64,000 bases of DNA from Oryzomonas japonica. Its GTDB lineage: Bacteria > Desulfobacterota > Desulfuromonadia > Geobacterales > Pseudopelobacteraceae. The DNA is taken from the NCBI RefSeq assembly GCF_008802365.1, contig NZ_VZQZ01000011.1:62001-126000 (forward strand), given 5' to 3'. The notes under the pieces were generated by a model. The model did not search any database and was not told the origin of the DNA. It was given only the letters and a program-made list of their open reading frames with translations. A program made the position numbers and the translations under genes. How positions within the stretch are numbered: the stretch's first letter is position 1; every line of letters begins with the position of its first letter. Of the stretch, positions 36,901 through 44,512 are shown one piece after another.

Positions 36901-37433
36901 AAACTGCTCGGTTGGATATTTACCTTTTCGGGATTTATACCTTCATTGAAGAACATGGCATAAAAGTCAGCGTCATTTTGCTTATCCATGAGCATGACTT
37001 TTTTACCAATCAAATCATGAGGAGAGCTTATGCCCGTATCAGTTCTCGCTAGCAACACCGATGCAGAATGCTGAAATATTGCAGCCAATGCGACAAGAGG
37101 TTGCCCATGCAATCTCTCATGCAAAAGTTCGGCGTTGGCTTCTGCGTATTGAGCACGGCCGGCAAGGACTTCCTGAACAGGAGTTTTGCCGGGTGCCCCT
37201 TCATGTAAACGTACATCCAGTCCTTCTTCTTTGTAGTAGCCCTTCTCGATAGCGGCATAATAACCAGCAAATTGGAACTGATGTTTCCAGCGGAGTTGGA
37301 AATCAATTATCTGAGGTGGCTGCTTGGTGCGTGCATCATCAGCATTGCAAACAATCGATGTTAAAATGACTCCAAGGAAGGATGCCAGTGTTAAAAGCTG
37401 GGCTATTAATTGTTTCGACCTAGAATGGATCAT
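33993..37433 (-). CDS. Hybrid sensor histidine kinase with periplasmic NMT1/THI5-like domain
   Basis: A 1146-residue protein. After a signal/anchor helix it has a SsuA/THI5-like substrate-binding domain (about 45-280: LRWKHQFQFAGYYAAIEKGYY, EGAPGKTPVQEVLAGRAQYA), a membrane helix (about 345-370), three PAS domains (390-750), HisKA with phospho-His in GGIAHDFNN, an ATPase domain (ADTGCGMDD, GRGLGMAAVLG) and a C-terminal receiver with DLTMPHMDG. The N-terminal domain probably senses a pyrimidine, thiamine precursor or sulfonate-like ligand. The ATG at 37431-37433 is chosen for AAGGA upstream. AT-rich relative to the flanks. Confidence 0.88.
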   Translation of the reverse strand: MIHSRSKQLIAQLLTLASFLGVILTSIVCNADDARTKQPPQIIDFQLRWKHQFQFAGYYAAIEKGYYKEEGLDVRLHEGAPGKTPVQEVLAGRAQYAEANAELLHERLHGQPLVALAAIFQHSASVLLARTDTGISSPHDLIGKKVMLMDKQNDADFYAMFFNEGINPEKVNIQPSSFDINDLATGKVTAFNSYLTNEPFFLKQKGVDFVVINPINYGIDFYSDILFTSEQELKQHPKRVKAFRSATLRGWQYAMSHRDELIDLLITKYNVKKTREHLQFEADTMRQLILPDLVEMGHMNPGRWQHMADIFVKVGMADNTNFLEGFIYDPYLGSEAPKLRRIVVVVGSISSVSLVIMLILFTIQRRLRKEVGERKTAENALRYSETLLKASQHVAHVGHYTFDLTTGLWTSSEELDAIFGIDENYARDVSGWLNLICEDQREEMSSYLQTRILQNREYFDKKYQIERHSDKAKRWVHGLGRLESDNDGRILRLFGIIQDITEQQKTKEALEASERFLKTIIDSEPECIKMLDNRGNLLMMNRAGLDMVEADSFEQVKGKCAYSLITDSYRNAFMALTEQVFHGIPGILEFEITGLKGRHVWLETHAVPFRNEQGDIISLLGITRDITERRHAEEVIRTGESHYRTLFNNTLIGVAITDVNLKFTEVNEAFSNLVGYSAEELVGRMSITDVSYPDDAEKCIEMVNKIMNHEIDHYSLEKRYLSKTGKIISALIYINAMYNLDGEYVGATGSVLDITELRQAEESRINLEKQLLHSQKLESLGVLAGGIAHDFNNILMTIMGNADLALLRLNPESPSIENLHKIEQASARAADLAKQMLAYSGKGKFVIENLDMNRLLEEMLHMLEVSISKKAVLRLNLSPHLPTVEADATQMRQIVMNLVINASEAIGEKSGVIAITTGCMDCDESYLEKVWLEENITEGLYVYMEIADTGCGMDDKTQAKLFDPFFTTKFTGRGLGMAAVLGIVRGHKGAIKVYSELGKGTSFKILLPASNKPSEIFNNDNYKDDWKSKGKVLLVDDEETIRGIGKEMLQEFGFTTITANDGREAVEIFKQNSDIAFVILDLTMPHMDGEQCFRELRQIKQDVKVIMSSGFSEHEVTQKFAGKGLAGFIQKPYKLSVLKEAIQKIH

Positions 37434-37550
37434 CCAATGTCCTTGGTGGAGCATTTCAGTGATGTATCAGGATATTTTATCGGGTAGCGAGATTAAGTTT
37501 CGTGTGACTAGCATACTGGGTTCTCAAATAAATGATGTAGTTCAGTAAAC

Positions 37551-37567
37551 CACCGGCTCTGCCGGTG
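37551..37567. repeat. IS200-type left-end hairpin
   Basis: CACCGGC-TCT-GCCGGTG, a perfect 7-bp stem, about 80 bp before the IS200-like pseudogene. IS200/IS605 elements carry such subterminal hairpins. Confidence 0.55.
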
Positions 37568-37647
37568 AGACTTGAAAAGGCTCTGCCGTTCCAGCAGCAC
37601 TTCCTCATGAGGAAAACACGGAAGGGTATTCAACAGGAGGAAATGTT

Positions 37648-37803
37648 ATGCGAGAGTGGTAGAGTTTATCCCATGTAAAATGGAAGTGCAAATACCATGT
37701 GGCAATCGTCCCAAAGTATCGTAAGAAGGTGTTTTATGGACGGCTTCACGGAGAAGTCGGAAAGATCATCCGTCAGGTGTGTTGCCAGAAGGAAGTGTTA
37801 TAT
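37648..37803 (+). pseudogene. Truncated IS200-family transposase (TnpA)
   Basis: ATG-CGA-GAG-TGG-TAG followed in frame by SLSHVKWKCKYHVAIVPKYR and then KKVFYGRLHGEVGKIIRQVC: the N-terminus of an IS200 Y1 transposase. A stop replaces codon 5 and the frame ends after about 50 residues, before the HUH and Tyr motifs. A GGAGG site precedes the ATG. The rest of the gap up to 37950 shows nothing I can name. Confidence 0.75.
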
Positions 37804-37950
37804 CGCTCGGTAAATAATTTACTTCAAGATTCCATTGTGTTTTTAAAGGGTGGTCCAGAAATAGCTCGACGGTGTTCAGCCATTACACTCTCATCCCCTC
37901 TTTTCGCCGGGGCTGGGCCGGACATCTCCTTTTACCGAAAGCGAAGGTGG

Positions 37951-37989
37951 CAAAAACGAAGAGGGATACCTTGTTCAGCATCCCTCTTC
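37951..37989 (-). terminator. Terminator after the sedolisin gene
   Basis: GAAGAGGGAT and ATCCCTCTTC form a 10-bp stem; on the minus strand GTTTTTG follows. It lies about 30 bp after the stop. Confidence 0.85.
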
Positions 37990-38020
37990 TGTTCCTACAC
38001 TGAGTCCGTTCGGGGCCAAG

Positions 38021-39214
38021 CTATTTGCCGTACAGCCCCCAGATACTGCCGATGCCGGTCACGAGATCATACCCCGTCTTGCAGCGGTTCTTCCCCGCCG
38101 AGCCGGAGATTATGTCGCGGAAATCGTTCGATGCACCGGGATTAGCTGAGCTGGTATTCATATTCGCGTAGACAGTGGTTAATTCAGAGGTAGAACTGAT
38201 GGCAAAGCCGTTGGTCGAAGCCGCGAGGTTGAAGATGCCGGCCAGCGACGGTGAGGCGACGCTGGTCCCGCCGAACACATACCAGCCCCCCTGCCAGTAG
38301 ACCGAGACGCCCGTGTTCGGGTTGGCATCGAACGACACGTCCGGCGTCCCCCGCTTGCTCCCTACGATCCCCTGGACAGCGTCCTGATACGTCGGCCGGG
38401 GCACGAACTTGCTCGTGCCGCCGCCACTACCGCTCCAGGCCGTCTCGCCGAGGAAGACACCAGTTGAACTCATGTTGAGCGTGGTCCCGCCGGCAGAAAC
38501 GACTTTCGCCGAGGCGCTTGGCCAGATGACCTTCCCGCCGGAATCGCCACTCGCAGCAAAGTAGACCACGCCGGGGGCGGTGAAGTGGCTGTCGTAGGCA
38601 GTCTCACTAGAGAATTCGCCCGACCCCCAACTCATGGACACTTCCTGGACCCCGGATATCGTGCCGGCCACGTCTACTGCAGCGAGCAGGTTGCTGTTGC
38701 TGTTTGATGCCGCCTCCACCAGGACGATCTTAGCCGTGGGTGCCATCGCATGGGCCCACTGGATATCGAGCGCAGCCTCTTGTGACCAGCCGGAGTTGTA
38801 GGCTGGCTTGGTCCCATTCGCGTAGACGACCTGCAGGACATTGCCGCTACCCGTCTCCTGGGGAAGCCCGTAGGAGGCCGAGAAGGCGTTGAAGTCGGCT
38901 ACTGCCGTCGGGTAATCGTACGCGTCAACGATGACAATTGTCTGCGCCCCTTGCGTCTGGCCCAGCGTGTAGGATGGAAGATTATAGGCCGTCCTAATGG
39001 CGGCAGGGCTCATCCCTGCCGGGGAAATCCCTCCCGACAGCGGATACATCAGCAGGAGATGGTTGGTATGCGACCGGTGGCCGACATCCTGGTCACGCTC
39101 CACGGACGAGTCGGGCCAGACCACCATGCCATTCGGAATCCCCTGGGCCCAGCCAGGGATCGCCGCAAGCACCCCTGCCAGCCCGCACAACAAACCCACC
39201 ATTCTCATTCTCAT
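38021..39214 (-). CDS. Sedolisin-like serine-carboxyl peptidase (S53), no pro-domain
   Basis: A 397-residue exported protein. The start at 39212-39214 follows GGGAAAGGGA and gives signal peptide MRMRMVGLLCGLAGVLAAIP. Catalytic motifs of the sedolisin fold are visible: EAALDIQWAHAMAP (Glu and Asp), the oxyanion Asp in ASGDSGG, and the nucleophile in FGGTSVASPSLAG. The C-terminal DLVTGIGSIWG is the Ca-site region. Typical sedolisins have a pro-domain of about 150-200 residues; here fewer than 80 residues lie between the signal and the catalytic domain, so folding or activation must differ. Confidence 0.82.
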   Translation of the reverse strand: MRMRMVGLLCGLAGVLAAIPGWAQGIPNGMVVWPDSSVERDQDVGHRSHTNHLLLMYPLSGGISPAGMSPAAIRTAYNLPSYTLGQTQGAQTIVIVDAYDYPTAVADFNAFSASYGLPQETGSGNVLQVVYANGTKPAYNSGWSQEAALDIQWAHAMAPTAKIVLVEAASNSNSNLLAAVDVAGTISGVQEVSMSWGSGEFSSETAYDSHFTAPGVVYFAASGDSGGKVIWPSASAKVVSAGGTTLNMSSTGVFLGETAWSGSGGGTSKFVPRPTYQDAVQGIVGSKRGTPDVSFDANPNTGVSVYWQGGWYVFGGTSVASPSLAGIFNLAASTNGFAISSTSELTTVYANMNTSSANPGASNDFRDIISGSAGKNRCKTGYDLVTGIGSIWGLYGK

Positions 39215-39442
39215 GTCATGTCCCTTTCCCAGCCGTTCACGGGGCTGACATCTCCCCTGCCTGTCATGTTTCTCCTCATACCTCTCATCTGCCGTTAAGA
39301 ACAGGTCATCCGTTCCGGTTCGGCCTATATAGTGTTTACATTTTATCGCTCGCGCAAAAAACTGCAATGCATATATTCTTGCATCGCAACGGGTGGTTAT
39401 TTACTGCACACGATTTGGCGAGATTGGTTCAAGTTCAAACGT

Positions 39443-39560
39443 TGCGGGGCCAATTCCCCGCAGTTTGCTGGTTAAGAGGGGCAAACTTCGAAGCCGACCC
39501 ACAGGACGAAGGCGTAAAACTGTAGGCATTGGGACCGGCTTCACTACATTTTATCAGCAT
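39443..39560 (+). ncRNA. Possible structured RNA (weakly GEMM-like)
   Basis: A GCGGGG/CCCCGC hairpin (39443-39460) is followed by GGTTAAGAGGGGCAAAC, a CTTCG/CGAAG stem, GGCGTAAAACTG and a TGTAG/CTACA stem. The GGGCAAAC-stem-GCGTAAAAC layout recalls c-di-GMP-I (GEMM) riboswitches, but the key ACGCAAAGC is not matched. The distance to the next plus-strand gene (about 450 bp, with IS ends between) is against a working switch. Confidence 0.2.
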
Positions 39561-39607
39561 TATGAGTAACTAAGACACCTATGATATCTTAGTAAAAATT
39601 ATCTCAT

Positions 39608-39722
39608 TGTGAACCGGCTTTGGACTTTGACCCGTGATCGGCGCAGATCTTGACCCACCACGTCGTAATAACGCCAGGTTATAGAGGCAAGGTGGGTCAA
39701 AATTGGATGCCGGTTAACATCA
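39608..39722. repeat. Facing IS21-like terminal repeats (element remnant)
   Basis: TGTGAACCGGCTTTGGACTT then TGACCC (39608-39633) faces GGGTCAAAATTGGATGCCGG then TTAACA (39697-39722), about 20 of 26 positions complementary. This is the kind of end seen on IS21-family elements, but no istA or istB lies between. The rest of the 39215-40010 gap holds no gene I can support. Confidence 0.4.
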
Positions 39723-40010
39723 GGGCACCACAGACAGACAGAGGGGGCTCCCCGGCCCCGGCCATGCCGGCAGAAAACTGGAAACCGGCCTTGCATCGGT
39801 TCCGGAGCATGCCCGAACAAAGATCGCCGGCTTCCTGATAATCGACAAGCCATTTACACAAAATTTGCACAAAACTCTGGACACGTCCGTTTCAGTTTTG
39901 ATAGTAAACAACTGTCATGGTCCGAATATCGTGCAAACCGGGATGTCCCGGACGTGATCCCAATAGACGCACCGCAATCCCCCTATCTCCCGGTAACCGA
40001 GTACTCTTCT

Positions 40011-42638
40011 ATGAACTACATTTTCGGCATGTTCATCCTGATCGCCGGGTTCATCCTTGCTCCCCCGGCCGTTGCGAGTGATCTGATCGTTTCGCGGGCC
40101 GCGCTGGAAGACCCGGCCGGCACCCTGACGATCGCCGATGTGGCCGGGCGCGAGTTTACCCTGATCGGTCCTACGCTTTCCCGGGGGCTGACCGACTCCG
40201 TACACTGGCTGCGGCTGAGGGTCCGGGCGCCCGCCAAGGGGAATGAGGTGGTACTGTTCATTCGCCAGCCTTTTCTCAACGAGGTTCGTCTTTACGAGGC
40301 GGATGCGGGGGCTCCGTCGGGCTGGAAGACACGGGTGACCGGCAATCACTATGCTTTCGGCGCACGCGATCGCGCCAGGAATTCCCTGGGGTTTGTCGTC
40401 AGCGTGGCGCCCTCCGGGGCGACCTACTATCTTCGCCTCAAGACCAGGAGTTCGTCGCAGTTGACGGTGGAAGCCCTGGAGCCGGCCGAGGCCGAGCGCG
40501 TGGACGACCAGTTTGACCTGATGGCGGTGTTTTTCGTGACCGCCATGCTGCTGTTGCTGTCCTGGGCCCTCCACAGCTATCTGCTGGACCGGCTGCCGGT
40601 AGTCGGCCTGTTTGCCCTGCATCAAGCCATGTATACCCTGTATGGCGTGGCCATTACCGGCTATTTGGCTCCCTTTATCCCTGCCGGCCTTCCTCCGGGC
40701 GTGATGGATTGGATTATCGTCGTTGCCTACTGCGGGTCGAATTTCGCAACCGTGCTGTTCTGCCGAGAACTGTTCAAGCCCTATCAGCCCCCACAACTGG
40801 TGATGCGCGGGCTCGATCTCCTGCTGTGCGTCTTTCCCCTCCAGCTTGCGGCGATCGTCTCCGGCCATATCTTTTTGGCCATGGTTTCCAATCTGGTGCT
40901 GGTCAGGGTGACATGGTGGTATTTTGTCGCCACGACCTTTACTCTGCGGAGTGAAAGCACCCCGAGCCGCCGTTCGCTGCGATTCTTCTTCGTTGCCGTC
41001 GCTTTCATTTTCACCCTGTTCTGGATTGCCAACCGCAGCACCCCCGCCAGCTTGCGGGGAAACACCAGCTACGGCAGGCAGGTGCTGATCATCAACGGCC
41101 TGATCATCGGCAGCATATTCGCCATGATCTTGAACACGCGTTCCCGCAGGCTGCAACAGGAGGCACAGCGGGCCGCCCTGGAGTCGCAGGCGAAATCGGA
41201 GTTTCTCGCCATGGTCAGCCACGAGATCCGCACCCCACTCAACGCGTTGGTCGGATTCAGCGGCATGGCCCGCACGGCAACCGACCCCGCCCGGATCGAT
41301 CAGTACCTAGCCATCCTCGAACAATCGTCGCGTTCCCTGATGGAACTCGTGAACGATATCCTGGACATGAGCAAGATCGAGGCGGGGCGGATGGAGTTCG
41401 AGACCGTGCCGTTCAATCTGCGGCAGCTCGTCGCCGGTCTGGAGGAGCAGTATCGCCCCCTGGCGGACCGGAAAATGCTGGCCTTCCAGGTCGGCGTAGC
41501 CGAAGATGTGCCCACCTGGGTCCTCGGCGACCCGCTCCGCCTGCGCCAGATCCTCGCCAACCTGCTGGCCAATGCCGTCAAGTTCACCGAAAGCGGCGCG
41601 GTATCCTGCACGGTCAGCCAGGCCGGACGACCGGCGGAGGGGGGCCGGCCCCTGGTCCGCTTCGAGGTGCGGGATACCGGCATCGGCATCCCTGAGAACG
41701 GCCGCACCCTGCTCTTCCAGCCCTTTCGTCAACTCGACCCGACGATTTCCCGCAAATTCGGCGGCACCGGCCTCGGCCTGGCCATCGTCCGCAACCTGAC
41801 GGAGATGATGAAGGGAAGTCTCACCGTCGACAGCCGGATAGGAGCGGGAAGCTGCTTCGCCGTCGAACTGCCGCTCTGGGAAACGGAACCGGCGCCGGAT
41901 GGCCGTCTCGCACCGGCCGTGGCCCCGGCGCCCCGTGCGGTCCTGGTGGTGGAGGACAACGGATTCAACCGCAGACTGTTGGGAGATATCCTGGACTCCT
42001 GGGGCCAGGAGGTTACGCTGGCGGAAGACGGCTTGCAGGCGTTGCAGTTCATGGAGCAGCGGCGTTTCGACCTGGTCCTGCTGGATATCCGCATGCCGGA
42101 TATCGACGGCATCGAGGTTGCCCGCCGCATCAGGCGCCGGGAAGAAGAGCGGGACGAAACCCCCGTGCCGGTCATCGCTATTACGGCCGATGCCGATGCG
42201 ACCACCCGCGACGCCTGTCATGCCGCGGGGATCAATGGGGTACTGGCAAAACCGGTGGTCCCCGAGCAGCTAGCCCAGGCCATGGCCGCGTTCGGGGGAG
42301 AAACCGCCGCCCCGCCGCCCGGCGGGGAACCGCAGTTGGACGCGCAGACCCGGAACGACCTGGCCAGCAACCCGGAGCGCGCCCGGCAGTACCGGGAGAT
42401 GCTGCTGCAGGATATCGACGGCGAGCTGCGGAGTCTGCAAACCGCCCTGGAACGCGACGACCGCAGCGGACTCGTCCGGGCCGCCCACACCCTGAAAGGT
42501 CTGTGCGGACACCTGGCAAACCGGGAGCCGGCCGAACTTGCGGCCTGGTTGCAGCGGCATGCCCCGTCCGCCCGGCCCGAACAACTGCAGCCGGTGGTCG
42601 AGAAACTCATGAAACGGATGAAGGGTGGCTATCCATGA
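40011..42638 (+). CDS. 7TM-DISM hybrid histidine kinase with receiver and Hpt domains
   Basis: An 875-residue membrane sensor. Signal peptide (MNYIFGMFILIAGFILAPPAVA), then a DISMED2-type periplasmic beta domain (about 25-165: SVHWLRLRVRAPAKGNEVVL), seven membrane helices (about 170-370), HisKA with SHEIRTPLNALVGF, an ATPase domain (RDTGIGIPE, FGGTGLGLAI), a receiver (LDIRMPDIDG) and an Hpt with AAHTLKGLCGHL. The ATG at 40011 is chosen because the signal peptide follows it; an upstream GTG at 39954 is possible. Its stop overlaps the response-regulator start. Confidence 0.9.
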   Translation: MNYIFGMFILIAGFILAPPAVASDLIVSRAALEDPAGTLTIADVAGREFTLIGPTLSRGLTDSVHWLRLRVRAPAKGNEVVLFIRQPFLNEVRLYEADAGAPSGWKTRVTGNHYAFGARDRARNSLGFVVSVAPSGATYYLRLKTRSSSQLTVEALEPAEAERVDDQFDLMAVFFVTAMLLLLSWALHSYLLDRLPVVGLFALHQAMYTLYGVAITGYLAPFIPAGLPPGVMDWIIVVAYCGSNFATVLFCRELFKPYQPPQLVMRGLDLLLCVFPLQLAAIVSGHIFLAMVSNLVLVRVTWWYFVATTFTLRSESTPSRRSLRFFFVAVAFIFTLFWIANRSTPASLRGNTSYGRQVLIINGLIIGSIFAMILNTRSRRLQQEAQRAALESQAKSEFLAMVSHEIRTPLNALVGFSGMARTATDPARIDQYLAILEQSSRSLMELVNDILDMSKIEAGRMEFETVPFNLRQLVAGLEEQYRPLADRKMLAFQVGVAEDVPTWVLGDPLRLRQILANLLANAVKFTESGAVSCTVSQAGRPAEGGRPLVRFEVRDTGIGIPENGRTLLFQPFRQLDPTISRKFGGTGLGLAIVRNLTEMMKGSLTVDSRIGAGSCFAVELPLWETEPAPDGRLAPAVAPAPRAVLVVEDNGFNRRLLGDILDSWGQEVTLAEDGLQALQFMEQRRFDLVLLDIRMPDIDGIEVARRIRRREEERDETPVPVIAITADADATTRDACHAAGINGVLAKPVVPEQLAQAMAAFGGETAAPPPGGEPQLDAQTRNDLASNPERARQYREMLLQDIDGELRSLQTALERDDRSGLVRAAHTLKGLCGHLANREPAELAAWLQRHAPSARPEQLQPVVEKLMKRMKGGYP

Positions 42639-43993
42639 ACAGTGGCGCACGGATACTGGTGGTTGACGACAAGCAGAGCTTTCGCTTCATGGTCAAGGGA
42701 TACCTGGACGATGCCGGATACCGGACGGCCTGCGCCGCCGACGGGGCCGAGGCCCTGGCGAAGCTGGAAGAGGGGCGCTTCGACCTGATGCTGTCCGACA
42801 TGGTCATGCCGGGGATGGACGGGGTGGCGTTGTTGCGGCGGGTGCGCGCGGTCCGCCCGGAGCTGCCTTTCGTGCTGGTCACCGCCCACGGCAGTGTCGA
42901 CAGCGCCGTGGCGGCTATGAAAGAAGGGGCCGGCGACTACCTGCTGAAGCCGCTCAACCGGGAGGAGTTGCTGGTGGTGGTGGAACGGCTGCTCGAAAAC
43001 GCCAGGGTGCGCCACAGTTATGACCGGATGCTGGATTTCGAGCGGGAAAAGTTCAGCTTCCAGAGCATGACCAGCCATTCGCCGATCATGGGCAGAGCGC
43101 TCGCCGCGGCCCGGCAGGTGGCCGCCTCTCCCCGCACCACCGTCGCCATCTACGGCGAGAGCGGGGCGGGAAAAGAGGTCATGGCCCGAGCCATCCACGT
43201 GGCATCCGGGCAGAACATGGCCAGCTTCATAGCCGTCAACTGCGCCGCCATCCCGGAAACCCTGCTGGAGAGCGAGTTGTTCGGCCACGTCAAGGGGGCC
43301 TTTACCGGCGCCGACCGTGAACGCGAGGGGAAATGCAGCCGGGCGCACGGCGGCACCCTGTTTCTGGACGAGATCGGTGACATGCCGCTGTCGCTCCAGC
43401 CGAAACTGCTGCGCCTGCTGGAAGAACGGACCTACGAGAAGGTCGGCTCCGACCGCCAGATCAACGCCGATTTCCGGGTTATCGTCGCCACCCACCGTAA
43501 CCTGGAGGAATGCTGCGGCCGGGGGACCTTCCGCCAGGACCTCTTCCACCGGCTCAACATCTTCCCGATCACCATCCCGCCCCTGCGGGAGAGACGCGAG
43601 GATATCCCGCACCTGGCGGAACATTACCTCAAAAAATTCCGGCAGCATCAGGGCAAACAGCTTCCCGGCCTTTCCCGGATGGCGCTCGACCTGATGATGA
43701 CCTACGACTGGCCCGGCAATGTGCGCGAACTGCGCAACCAACTGGAATATGCCACCATCGTCACCGGCGGGGACCTGATCCGGCCCGAGCACCTGCGCCT
43801 GCAGGAGCATTTTCAGGCGCAAACCGGGGAGGCGTCCGACGACCGGATCTCCCTCAACCTCACCTTCTCCCCCGACGAATTTTCTCTCGACGCCGTCACG
43901 CGCCGGGTTATCGAGTGGGCCCTGGCCAGGAGCAACAACAACAAATCCTCCGCCGCACGCCTGTTGAAAGCCTCCCGCAAGCTGTTCTACTGA
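42635..43993 (+). CDS. NtrC-type sigma-54 response regulator, C-terminus shortened
   Basis: A 452-residue regulator. Receiver (5-118, phospho-Asp in LSDMVMPGMDG), AAA+ domain (about 140-375) with GESGAGKE, GAFTGA and DEIGDMP, and a Fis-like C-terminus that stops at SSAARLLKASRKLFY. Usual relatives continue with a second half of the recognition helix (about 8-10 more residues), so the DNA-binding helix looks cut short. The ATG overlaps the kinase stop (ATGA), making a cognate pair. Palindromes at 44053 and 44183 are candidate targets. Confidence 0.9.
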   Translation: MNSGARILVVDDKQSFRFMVKGYLDDAGYRTACAADGAEALAKLEEGRFDLMLSDMVMPGMDGVALLRRVRAVRPELPFVLVTAHGSVDSAVAAMKEGAGDYLLKPLNREELLVVVERLLENARVRHSYDRMLDFEREKFSFQSMTSHSPIMGRALAAARQVAASPRTTVAIYGESGAGKEVMARAIHVASGQNMASFIAVNCAAIPETLLESELFGHVKGAFTGADREREGKCSRAHGGTLFLDEIGDMPLSLQPKLLRLLEERTYEKVGSDRQINADFRVIVATHRNLEECCGRGTFRQDLFHRLNIFPITIPPLRERREDIPHLAEHYLKKFRQHQGKQLPGLSRMALDLMMTYDWPGNVRELRNQLEYATIVTGGDLIRPEHLRLQEHFQAQTGEASDDRISLNLTFSPDEFSLDAVTRRVIEWALARSNNNKSSAARLLKASRKLFY

Positions 43994-44052
43994 CCCCGGA
44001 AGCGCCCGTCCGCCGACCTTTCGACCGCCACCTCCCACCAATTGCCCCAAAC

Positions 44053-44067
44053 GGGACAACATGTCCC
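44053..44067. promoter_or_regulatory. GGGACA-N3-TGTCCC palindrome (candidate activator site)
   Basis: A perfect inverted repeat GGGACA-ACA-TGTCCC, 63 bp upstream of the -24 element at 44131 and 60 bp after the response-regulator stop. The position suits an enhancer site for that regulator. Confidence 0.6.
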
Positions 44068-44130
44068 CAGCCGGACAGAATCATCCCGCCCTATTCCGCT
44101 AACAGTTCGAATTACAACGACCAATAGATC

Positions 44131-44145
44131 CGGCACGGATTTCGC
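44131..44145 (+). promoter_or_regulatory. Sigma-54-like promoter before the Os1348-like peptide gene
   Basis: CGGCACG-GATT-TCGC: good -24 half, -12 half with TCGC for TTGC but the conserved GC in place. A start near 44157 would give a leader of about 63 nt. Confidence 0.55.
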
Positions 44146-44182
44146 GACCTACCTCATGCAGCAGTTCTGCTCGGGGCGCAAT

Positions 44183-44198
44183 TGTCCCGCAGGGGACA
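44183..44198. promoter_or_regulatory. TGTCCC-N4-GGGACA palindrome in the leader region
   Basis: TGTCCC-GCAG-GGGACA, the same half-sites as 44053 in reverse order, 22 bp before the peptide ATG. It could be a second protein site or an RNA hairpin near the ribosome site. Confidence 0.5.
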
Positions 44199-44219
44199 GA
44201 TGTGCGACGGGAGGCGGCA

Positions 44220-44441
44220 ATGTCACAGGAAGCGGTCGAAAAGGTGCTGGGGCGTTTGATCACGGACGGGCAGTTCCGCCGTCTGGCGACCGAATCCCTT
44301 GAGGCGGCCAGCATTCAGGCGGGGTATCGCCTGTCTCCGGGAGAGCTGCGGTTGTTGTCCGGCAGCCTGGAATTCCAGCGTATCTCCGAACTCGCCGAGC
44401 GGCTGAACCCGGGGCTGTGCCGGACCGGCGGCTGCCCATGA
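44220..44441 (+). CDS. Os1348-like NHLP-clan peptide (RiPP-precursor-type)
   Basis: A 73-residue protein, GGGAGG before ATG 44220. MSQEAVEKVLGRLITDGQFR, then the LSPGELRLLSGSL and ISELAERLNPGL helices match the Os1348/NHLP leader-like family. The C-terminus GLCRTGGCP has two cysteines and a Gly-Gly, like a short core. No radical-SAM, LanM or YcaO enzyme lies in this window, so a modified product is unproven; many Os1348 proteins have no known product. It is preceded by a kinase/sigma-54 regulator pair and a sigma-54-like promoter. Confidence 0.65.
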   Translation: MSQEAVEKVLGRLITDGQFRRLATESLEAASIQAGYRLSPGELRLLSGSLEFQRISELAERLNPGLCRTGGCP

Positions 44442-44512
44442 GTGCGTCATGTATATCGGCCCATCGGCCATCTGTCATTGACAGTGTAAATCCATCTCAG
44501 GAGGCTTGGAAC

